Made by a program: the position numbers and the translations under genes. A stretch of 64,000 nt of DNA from Melolontha melolontha. Its lineage: Eukaryota; Arthropoda; Insecta; Coleoptera; Scarabaeidae. The notes beneath the pieces are model-generated. The model searched no databases, was not told where the DNA came from, and saw only the letters and a list, made by a program, of their open reading frames with translations. The DNA is taken from contig OW285240.1 in assembly GCA_935421215.2 (NCBI GenBank), forward strand, positions 36,137,914-36,201,913. Reading direction: 5' to 3'. Positions 22,486 through 31,579 of the stretch are shown one piece after another. Positions within the stretch are counted from its first letter, which is position 1; every line of letters starts with the position of its first letter.

Positions 22486-22654
22486 GAACGTGCTTCGTCA
22501 AACAAATAATATATTGAATATGTAGAAATGAATGTCCTTCTTTAGTTATTACATCTTCCACCAGGCAGAAAAGAAAAACAAAGGGCTTCTTTGTTACCTG
22601 TTATAAGTATATAGCTAATTTTCTTACATTCTACATATGCACTTACTGTACTTA

Positions 22655-22658
<4 letters not shown>

Positions 22659-22690
<32 letters not shown>
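22659..22690. repeat. (AT)n microsatellite
   Basis: About 16 uninterrupted AT units. Confidence 0.9.
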
Positions 22691-22693
<3 letters not shown>

Positions 22694-22734
22694 ATGAGTA
22701 TCAACATATCTTTAGCCTATTATATGTATATGTG

Positions 22735-22962
22735 CTAATAATTTACATTGGGTGGCTTGTCTGTTTTTACAATGGTAAATGGGCCATTGTACAATGTCTC
22801 AAGTTTGTTTCCTGATGCGTTTTTGACTAAATCTTGATATCGAACAATACTGTGTTCGAGTGTGGGTTTTCGATTACTATTTAAATAAATTTGTCTTTTA
22901 ATTTTAGAATCAATTAAATTGTACTTGCAATCTGTATTTTTTTTTCGCGGCATAGTACTCAA
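22735..22962 (-). pseudogene. gypsy-like integrase C-terminal fragment
   Basis: The 75-residue frame ends with NASGNKLETLYNGPFTIVKT. The K-L-x-x-x-(Y/F)-x-G-P-(F/Y)-x-(V/I) motif is typical of the C-terminal DNA-binding domain of gypsy-type retrotransposon integrases, and the preceding NSNRKPTLEHSIVRYQDLV fits the usual linker. No catalytic core, RT or LTR is next to it, so it is an isolated remnant. Identification rests on this one motif. Confidence 0.5.
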
Positions 22963-22999
22963 AATTATAAAGTAAAATAATTCATCGATTGTATTTCAA

Positions 23000-23193
23000 T
23001 TTAGGCCAAAAGTATGTCATGTACGTCATGGTTTATGTAAATGTAGAATAGTGATGATATAAAATCATTAACCTGAAAAAGAATTGAGTGAATATCTGTT
23101 TTGACCACACCAGAACGCTGGTTTAATTTAAGGAAGTTTAATTCAAATTTTAAGCAATCAAATATTACTCCGGGTAGTTTATGCATCTTAGGG
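23000..23193 (-). mobile_element. piggyBac-type transposon end, related to copy 1 at 54.5 kb
   Basis: Read leftward from 23193 the sequence begins CCCTAAGATGCATAAAC and sits next to TTAA (23194-23197). The same end begins at 54456, also after TTAA, and the similarity continues inward through GGAGTAATATTTGATTGCT. TTAA is the target site of piggyBac elements. The other end of this copy was not found, so this is a solo end or a deleted element. Confidence 0.7.
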
Positions 23194-23197
23194 TTAA

Positions 23198-24171
23198 ACA
23201 AATGTTTTGAAAATGACTAAAAGCTATTGTACACGAACCGTTTAATTTTCCTTGTCTTAGTATTTAATTGACAGAGAAAAGTCCCCAAATTATATAGCAA
23301 TTCTGCGATTTAATGGCGATGTTTGTTTTCACAAAGAAAATTTGACGCTGGCTGCTGTTAGTATAATAAAAATTGTTTTTTTTTATATCAATATAAATGA
23401 ATGATATCGGAACCATTATTTAAAACGTAGCATTATTCAAGACTAATTTATATTCTCTGTCGCGCATTAAAAATATAGAAACTCTAAAAGAGGTTATCAT
23501 ATTACTCCAAAAAATCATTAATGTGTCTGCGAAGATGATAAAAGCTATTTTTCAGAATTAATACCGTCTCGTTCTTTTTATTATACGTTTTCTTTTAGTC
23601 CAGTTTATATGCGGAATCCCAAAATTATTATTTGCAGAATTTTATAATTTGAATTCCATGTAAAATTTAAGAAACAAAAGCGCTAAATACATTTTATTAG
23701 TGTTGAAAAAATCAATAAAGCTTGTTACGCGCTTTGCAAACACTTGTTACACGCGCCTTCCTATATTAACTTAGACCCTACCAACGTAATGACCAAGACT
23801 TATAATACTTAAGCAATTACTCGATAAATTGATATGCCGTAACCTAAATCAACAATTTTAATTCGACCCACATCTAGAATGAATCTTACTTATAATTTTT
23901 ACACACTCAGTATATATTACAAGATTAGTAATAAAATTTATAAGAACTTACAATTTAAAATCCTAGTAAAAAAACATTGTAAAATATATCTCTGGTTATA
24001 GCAAAAAAAACCAAAGAAATAAAACAAAAGAGATACATAATTTTCTAAAATTATGTGAAATTAACTAATTAATCATTAAGTCAAAATTAACGAATTAGCA
24101 TTATATGAAACAACTGAATTCAGATACTAACTTTTAATACCAAGAATACTCTTAGAATAAATTGCTACAAT
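23198..24171. other. Non-coding AT-rich stretch
   Basis: No gene or repeat recognised. Confidence 0.4.
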
Positions 24172-24545
24172 ACAAAGGTATTTTTAATAATATAAAATAT
24201 TATTAAAAATCTGGTGTGAAGAACACAAACACAGGTTCACTATTAATATTTTTTGTGAACGTGTTCGAACATATCCCTCCCCAGAGACGCAGGTATGTAT
24301 TTTACCTTTCTACAGGATCATCGGTACGCCCCTGTTGGAGAAAGGATATCTTCAGACACATTCACAAAAAAGAACCACATCTTTATCTCACAGAAATTAT
24401 CCAGACCGAGCGTAGAAATAAATTCAGCGCTGTCTGTTGTCAGACCGCCGAAGTACCTCGCTCTGTCCACATATTATTAAAAATAGTTATATTATACAAA
24501 ACTGGTGGTGTTTTACCCACTCATGTATGTTTCAATAATTCTAGT
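24172..24545 (+). mobile_element. Second copy of the 582-bp insertion family (family C)
   Basis: Matches 18119-18700 at the left arm (ACAAAGGTATTTTTAATAAT), through much of the middle, and at the tail (ACTCATGTATGTTTCAAT). The right inverted arm is nearly all missing; only about 25 bases remain near 24474. No target duplication is evident. The frame at 24216-24563 is a translation of the repeat. Confidence 0.8.
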
Positions 24546-25761
24546 AAAATTTTAGAGCGATAAAGAAAAAAAACTTTCGTGAACTATCATTTATATAAGA
24601 GGAAATGGTTATTTTAAATTTTATAAAAGTTTAGATAATAATATATGAGCAATTATAATCTAAATAAATATACTACAATTATCAATTAAATTCTTTTATA
24701 ATATTACGCGGATCATGTAAAAAAAAATTAATTAAGCAAAATTTACCTATATATAACTAACTAGACCAACTATATAGGCTACTTAAATAGCTTTAAAAAT
24801 TCGGATTCATAATGATATCGACTAAAATATATCTGCATTCACTGCATAAAGATCATATACAAAAAATACCTCCTCATAAGACGGCACAGATGATTATCTC
24901 CAGCATAGCAAATTATCTAATATATCTCTTCATCTAAATATAATCTTGCAAATTAATTGATAAAATGGGTTCCACCTCAAAATGGAAGTCAGTATGGTTT
25001 ATAGAAAAACGACTGAGACTAATTACTCCTGACTAAGACTCTTAAAAGAATTAAAAAAACAATGTTGCAAAACTCTAGCTAAATGTATGATGTAAGTAAA
25101 GATGAACACCAAAAGAAAGGAACTCACCTACAAAAGGGAAACGATCTAGCATAATCAACAAAATAGAAGACCCACGTTGTCGACAAATTTCAAATCCGCT
25201 ATATAAGCGATTAAGGGTAATGGGTACTCCAAAAACAACCCATTTGGTGTGTAAGATCATAATTCAACGAGTTCATATTGATGAAATGGATATTGTGAAT
25301 ACATGACCTGGTTTAGTTATCACACTACCCCAATTACAATTAACTGTAGCTCTATAAATCCGAATTACCGTAGTACTCAAGACACTTTAATTAACAAACC
25401 ATAAAAATCTTTACAATATCGGAACATGTGTATCTCCGTTGATAGATCTAGCGAGAAGAACGTAAAATCCAAAATTGAACTAATTCCCCCAATACGTAGT
25501 TTCTCAAAACAGTCGAAACGTAGCGCTGACATTCAAAAGTGAGTGGTATATGAAAGGTAATATACAGCTAAACACCACTAAAAATTTATTAAATAAGACG
25601 AAAATTAATAAAAGAAATATTAATTACATCTTACTTCATAATTCCTAATTAAATTGATTTTCTTACAAAATTCTATTCGAGAAAATAGCCTGAATTTAGG
25701 CCTAATGGTGTTAGTAAAAATGCTCTTCAAAAGAGAAACCAATTATACCATACAGAAATTC
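24546..25761. other. Non-coding AT-rich stretch
   Basis: No recognisable gene, repeat or structured site. Confidence 0.4.
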
Positions 25762-26477
25762 TAGGTAAATTTGATATATATCGTAAACCTACTTTCACTG
25801 ATTGCATTATTCCCAACGATTCACTACACCCTAAGACACACAAACATTCATTTTTTAATTCTATGATACATAGAGCATTAAATAATCCGTTGTCTAATGA
25901 ATCTTTTGTTCGTGAAATCAATACTATAAAACAAATAGCGGTAAACAATAGTTATAAAAGTAGCGTAATTGACAGCATACTAAAGAAAAAACAGTTACAA
26001 GTGGCCCTTAGTTTAGTATATCCTGAAGATAGTGCTAATTTGAAACAATTTGTCTCGTTAACTTACTTCGGTAAAATAAGCGAGCAAATTGGAAATATAA
26101 TTTCAAAAAATAATAGTAATGTTAGTATAGCTTACAAACCATATGTAAAAACAAGTAATTTCAATTTTAACGCAAAACCTAAAACAGATATTAATAATAA
26201 AACAGGAGTGTACTAATTATATTGTAATGATTGTAAAAGTGTATATATAGGTCAGACTGGTCGAAGTTTTATTATACGGGTAAAATATCACATGAGGTCA
26301 TATAAACTAAAGAAGACAGATTCAACATTCGCAAACCATCTTATTACAGAAAGGCATACATTTGGTCACCGTAAAATATCGCATTTGGCCGAGAAAGGAT
26401 GTAAATTAAATATTTTAGAGGCCCTAGAAATTTTCAAAAGCCGAAACACACAGAGACACTCTTCTGATTTACATTAA
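25762..26477 (+). pseudogene. Penelope-like element, upstream partial copy (RT C-terminus plus GIY-YIG endonuclease)
   Basis: The frame enters in the reverse transcriptase at KFDIYRKPTFTDCIIPNDSL, runs through MIHRALNNPLSNESFVREIN, and reaches a GIY-YIG nuclease (LYCNDCKSVYIGQTGRSF, with GVY just before a stop at about 26213). The nuclease has the usual spacing of GVY, YIG and a downstream HM-R. It breaks off at FKSRNTQ, where the next copy begins. The DNA closely matches 27850-28530. Penelope-like elements often lie as partial tandem dimers with the upstream copy as a pseudo-LTR, and this layout matches. It is dead because of an internal stop, a few substitutions and 5' truncation. Confidence 0.85.
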
Positions 26478-28603
26478 GGTATTACATTCAGAACTATCGT
26501 TTAAGTTACACAACATTGAATTCGATGTATTAGATAACCACATTAGACAACAAGTTAGTGAAATTATTCATAAGAAACTATTCATTCAAGACAGGAAGTT
26601 AGAGTCTCTATCAAACCTACACAATACACCCCTAGTTAACAATACTTTCAGTAATGTTCAGTTTTACCCTAGAGTCATTAATCTCACGAATGTTAACTTC
26701 TCAGACAATGAACTCAGCTTATTAAATAAAGGTCCTAAATATGCACCACACATCCATTGTAACAAACAAAAAGAAATTCTAGCAATAGAAACAGAACTGG
26801 CACTTGCAAATAACAATCAAACTAGCAGTATCTTAGGTAAAGCCAAAGTTACAAATATTGTGAAAAACAACTCAACATCTCGCAATAATCTTTCAGACAG
26901 ATGAGCATTGCAAAGTATTAATCGCAAAGTCATAGAAAACAACCTCACGATAACAAAAGCAGATAAAGGAAATTCGTCTGTAATATTAACTAAAGGTGAT
27001 TATGAAAATAAAGTTAATAAATTGATAGACGACAATACTATCATAGAATTGAAAAAGGACCACACTAAACAGTATCAGGCAGAAATTAAAGAATGTGTCA
27101 AAAATTGTAATGCAGTAATCTCAAACACAGATAAGTACAAACTTTTCCATATGAATCCTCCCCCCCCCCCTAAATTATACGGTTTAGTAAAAATTCACAA
27201 AGAGGAAGCACCCATCAGACCAGTTGTTTCGTTTATTTCTTGCCCGAATAAAAAATTAACCGAAAAATTAAACATAATAATTAGACAATATACCAAATTT
27301 ACAGATAGCTCTTCCATAAAAAACACACTACAGTTAACAGCTAAATTAAAAGATTGTAATATACAAAAGACCGAAATCCTAGTATCATTTGATGTTTCCA
27401 ACATGTTTTCAAAAATACCATAAAAGGAATCCTTAAGGTTAATAGAAAACATATTAGTAAAGAAAAATACAAACCCGGTTGTTATACACGAAATAATATC
27501 TCTAACGGAGTTAGTCACCAACCAAAGTTACTTTACATTTAACAACAAATTCTACAACCAAACAGAAGGTCTGGCAATGGGGTCACCTCTAAGTCCTCTA
27601 TTAGCTGAAATTTTCATGAAGCATATTACAGAAATTTCTTTCATCACAACTAGGTAAAAAACATATTAAATTTTGATATCGGTATGTAGACGACATCCTA
27701 GCTTGCTTTAAGGGTACTCATAGACAACTACAAACATTTCTGAACTACATAAATTCAATCCATTCTAATATCAATTTTACTGTAGAAATAGAAGAGAATA
27801 ACAGTATTAACTTCCTGGATTTAAAATTAAACCAATTAGATCAGAGCTTAAAATTTGATATATATCGTAAACCTACTTTCACTGATTGCATTATTCCCAA
27901 AGATTCACTACACCCTAAGACACACAAACATTCATTTTTTAATTCTATGATACATAGAGCATTAAATATTCCTTTGTCTAATGAATCTTTTGTTCGTGAA
28001 ATCAATACTATAAAACAAATAGCGGTTAACAATAGTGATAAAAGTAGCGTAATTGACAGTATACTAAAGAAAAAACAGTTAGAAGTGGCCCTTAGTTTAG
28101 TATATCCTAAAGATAGTGCTTATTTCAAACAATTTGTCTCGATAACTTACTTCGGTAAAATAAGCTAGCAAATTGAAAATATAATTTCAAAAAAATAGTA
28201 GTAATGTTAGTATAGCTTACAAACCATATGTAAAAACAAGTAATTTCATTTTTAACGCAAAACCTAAAACAGATATTAATAATAAAAGAGGAGTGTACAA
28301 ATTATATTGTAATGATTGTAAAAGTGTATATATAGGTCAGACTGGTCGAAGTTTTATTATACGGGTAAAAGAACATATGAGGTCATATAAACTAAAGAAG
28401 ACAGATTCAACATTGCAAACCATCTTATTACAGAAAGGCATACATTTGGTCACCGCAAAATATTGCATTTGTCCGAGAAAGGTCGTAAATTAAATATTTT
28501 AGAGGCCCTAGAAATTTTTAAAAGCCGAAACAACACAATAGATATCGTTTTAAACGAACAGTTGGATCTTATATATACACCTCTTTTCCAATGTTGTATA
28601 TGA
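26478..28603 (+). pseudogene. Penelope-like element, main copy: reverse transcriptase plus GIY-YIG endonuclease
   Basis: Starting around 26485 one frame reads HSELSFKLHNIEFDVLDNHI, then VNFSDNELSLLNKGPKYAPH, a Penelope N-terminal hallmark. The RT follows: ITKADKGNSSVIL, KLYGLVKIHK, PIRPVVS, FDVSNMFSKIP, GLAMGSPLSPLLAE, and the catalytic YVDD at 27683-27694. The C-terminal GIY-YIG nuclease is at about 28284-28420. The protein ends at ..TPLFQCCI, stop at 28601. Damage includes stops at 26902 and 27421, a frameshift near 27640, a W-to-stop change just before YVDD, a stop near 28167, and a shift at about 28195. A run of Pro codons (c-tract at 27160) interrupts the usual LYGLVKIHK approach. Confidence 0.9.
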
Positions 28604-28800
28604 TAGTTAAGTATATAGTAGTAATTTTAAATAACATCGTAAACCACCCCCATATATTTTTGTGTCATTTATAAGTTCTATGTAGGCCTGTAACTTTTGC
28701 AGTTTGATAATGACATTGTATGTCGAAACCGCGGTCACGATTATATGTGAATAAAGTGGTATATATAACAAAGTTATTGTTTCATTTTATTTTATTATTT
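28604..28800 (+). other. Penelope-like 3' region
   Basis: Non-coding tail after the stop, holding the hammerhead-like segment at 28704-28735 and ending near the AT-rich GTGAATAAAGTGGTATATA. The exact 3' end is not fixed. Confidence 0.5.
28704..28735 (+). ncRNA. Hammerhead-like core in the Penelope 3' region
   Basis: The order is TTGATAA, one extra base, a GACA/TGTC stem with loop TTGTA, then GAAA, the palindrome ACCGCGGT, and GTC as the cleavage triplet. Relative to CUGANGA, position 3 is U and position 8 is A, which could still pair with each other. Stem I is poor (only two clear pairs). Hammerhead motifs are established features of Penelope-like elements, which raises the prior; this copy may be inactive. 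Confidence 0.45.
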
Positions 28801-29214
28801 TCAAAATGAATTACCACAAAGTTACGGCTACAAGTATTAATTCACTTAAGATGACTTAATTTTTGTTACGTTGTTTTCGCCGTTTTTTACATACGTACCT
28901 AATAATGTACATGCTTTGTATAATATATAAATATATGTATTATATCTACCAGTATACATACATAACCCCATTATTAGGATTTTGTTTTATGTTCATATAT
29001 TGTATTTATTGTTTTTATTTATTGTTTATTATGCATGTATTTAGTACTGAAGACCAAAACGCTAAATGTTCATGTTTGTAAGTAAAACAGTCAATGCACT
29101 TTGAGACGTTTTTCTTTGGTTTATTCATGATCTCTGATTTATTGGGACCTCCGGATTATTAGTACGAAATACTTTCCCCATTTGTGTCCAGATAAAGCGT
29201 AATCGACTATACGA
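28801..29214. other. Non-coding AT-rich stretch
   Basis: No gene recognised; the frame at 28863-29081 is low-complexity. Confidence 0.35.

Positions 29215-29259
<45 letters not shown>
29215..29259. repeat. (AT)n microsatellite
   Basis: About 22 AT units directly left of the 29257-29470 palindrome. Confidence 0.9.
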
Positions 29260-29264
<5 letters not shown>

Positions 29265-29470
29265 AACTTAATTAGTCGGCGATTAAAGGTCTGGTTATTA
29301 CTTCAAAGTGTATATATTTAAAATAATCCTCCATGTTTCGGCAATGATGCCTTTGTCAAGGATATAAAGGACAAAGGCATCATTGCCGAAACATGTAGGA
29401 TTATTTTAAATATATACACTTTGAAGTAATAACCAAACCTTTAATCGCCGACTAATTAAGTTTACCTTAT
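29257..29470. repeat. Palindromic element with ~101-bp arms and hammerhead-like centre
   Basis: Bases 29257-29357 and 29370-29470 are near-exact inverted repeats with a 12-base loop. It is bracketed by (AT)n runs on both sides, so it probably inserted into one microsatellite. On the minus strand, 29327-29363 reads ATCC, TTGACAA, one base, GGCA/TGCC with a TCAT loop, GAAA, CATGGA, then GGAT. This is the layout of a hammerhead with a 4-bp stem I and a U3/A8 core. A closely similar mirror segment is in the other arm, but its core is altered. Confidence 0.75.
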
Positions 29471-29489
29471 CATACCAACGTCACGAAAA

Positions 29490-29493
<4 letters not shown>

Positions 29494-29554
<61 letters not shown>
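29494..29554. repeat. (TA)n microsatellite
   Basis: About 30 uninterrupted TA units, directly left of the 3.7-kb transposon. Confidence 0.9.
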
Positions 29555-29556
<2 letters not shown>

Positions 29557-31199
29557 GTTATTATGAACAATTGAAGCGCTCGGGGGAACACAGTAATAAG
29601 CCACATTATCTTAATTTTGAGAAAAGCTAGAATGTATATTATGATTAAATCCTGAAATATGAGTTTTAAAGAATCCTATTCAATTTTTTGATATGTAAAT
29701 GCGGCTATCGGTCTCTTTAAAATTCCATGACGAAATGAAGATTGCTTTTTTATTTTCCAAAAAAAATAAGAAAAACTGAATAAAATGTGGCTTGTTACTT
29801 TTTTTCACTCAAAGAAGTTGAACAGTTCTTAAGTTTTAAAACTACGGATAAGTAATGGGCAGCTGAGTTGTCAAGTAATTTTTTTATTAAGAATTATAAA
29901 ATGCTATTTTTATTGGATTAGCTTCAACAAAAAGAAACGTGTGGTATGAGCATTATTTATCTGCACCATCTATGTTGTCGACTTGGTCGTCACATTCTTC
30001 AGTAGGCGTAACGTCTTGTACTCCAATATTTATATAAAAATCGTGGTACACTAATGGAATGTATGGCAGGAGTACCTTCAAGTTCTTTAATTTTATTTCT
30101 TTAATTTTAACTAGAAGGTTGTATTTTTTTAACTAACTGTATTAAGATCCATCACTTCAGGAATTTTCTGTCCCCTTTTACCAACATTTACCGGCTTGAA
30201 ATCTTCGTTCAAAATATGTTTAATAAATATTTTGGTAGGATTATCAGCTTCGAACTTAAAAAAGTGTACATTGGCAAAGTCTACGTTTTCTTTGTCCTCA
30301 GTAAACTGTTTCCTGTTTATTGATTTGCCTATTTCGTCAAAGAGAAAAAGTCATTTTGTGTCATTTCATACACAGTAAATGGATTTCTAGTTCTTGATTC
30401 TTTTACTACTTGTACCCATTCTTCTGGTGAGTAAACCTGATTTATGTATTTCTTATGTTTTTCTAAGGTCGCAAAATCACGACCGGAAGGCAGATGCGTA
30501 TGTCCAGCCACAGGGAAGCGATGTTCTATAGATTTGTAGACATTATTTCTAACCAAGTGAAGCCACAAAGACATGAGAGTCCAATTTTTATTTTGTCCAC
30601 CACAGTTGTCAGTAAATACAATGAGATGTTTGTTGGGGTTTGTCATTAATGTATTTTAAGATGCAGCTGGCGATCTCATCACTTCCTCTTTTGGCAACTT
30701 TCTCGGTCCACATGTACATGTAACCTTTTCCAGTATTACCTTCGTGTATTCCCATATTGTACATCCTGGCTTTACGTAAGTAAAACGCTTTACCAACGGT
30801 AAGTTGTGGAATCGGTAGCGCTTGTTGTAAGTCGAAAGATATTACGTCCAGCAAATCGTTTTCTTCTTTTGATCTTCGCATTTCATTTTTTAAGTTGGTC
30901 TGCATCGCCTCCGCTCTTCTTTGGTGTAGCTCCAAACTAATTTTGATGTCTTGAACTTTTTGTTCACTATCTTTATGAGATTCGAGCAAAGTATGGTATT
31001 CATCGCATGTTGCACACGGATTGCTTCTAGGAAGCTTGAAGCCGATATTATATTCAGAGCAAAATATCCTGCGATATCTGTCTTCTTTAACAGAATTAAT
31101 ATTACGTGCTTTACACCAAGAAATGTAATACTTTTTATACAGCAACGATATTAAGAATTAAGAAATACTGAAAAAAACAAGTCAATCAACGGGAGGAAA

Positions 31200-31243
31200 C
31201 GTACAGACGGCGTTTCGTTCTGGTTGGAACTTTTCAATGCACG
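31200..31243 (-). ncRNA. Hammerhead-like segment, family B, unit 1
   Basis: Minus strand: stem I CGTGCA pairs with TGTACG (one G-U), core TTGAAAA, stem II GTTC/GAAC with loop CAACCA, then GAAA, a short stem III (ACG..CGT, very small loop) and GTC at the cleavage site. Everything fits a type I hammerhead except positions 3 and 8, which are U and A instead of C and G and could still pair. Stem II has the canonical G-C next to the core. This is the best-formed candidate in the window. Confidence 0.5.
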
Positions 31244-31535
31244 GCATTCCTCGAAGACGGACATTGCTTTTTCATTTCTATACTTTCTGTATATATAGTT
31301 AACATTTGGAACTTACTGCAAGTGAGAATTAATGAATATTAAATCACATTCTTACATGTAAATGTCGACTTATTTGATGCGTTCATAACTACAATCCGAC
31401 AAACTAAGTTTGTACAAGTATGCAGAACACACCCTTTCGCGACAACGAACTTCCTGGTAATTAGGTTAATTAACCTAATTACCTAATTAAGAATTAAGAA
31501 ATACTGAAAAAAACAAGTCAATCAACGGGAGGAAA

Positions 31536-31579
31536 CGTACAGACGGCGTTTCGTTCTGGTTGGAACTTTTCAATGCACG
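31536..31579 (-). ncRNA. Hammerhead-like segment, family B, unit 2
   Basis: Identical to the unit 1 segment and exactly 336 bases away. If both cut, a 336-nt monomer RNA would be released, the product expected of a tandem retrozyme-like repeat. Cleavage is untested. Confidence 0.5.

Larger units (their letters stand above)
20940..22490. repeat. ~250-bp tandem array with tRNA-like segments, inverted at its left end
   Basis: Units of 250-254 bp repeat on the plus strand; the same point recurs at 21661, 21915, 22165 and 22419. Left of about 21480 the units are in the opposite orientation. Each full unit has an AT-rich part containing GAAAAATTCGAATAAAATA and GCGTCGTAAAGTGTAGAAAG, and ends in a tRNA-like segment. 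This resembles either a tandem tRNA-derived SINE or a satellite derived from one. Several short frames here are only repeat translations. Confidence 0.8.
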
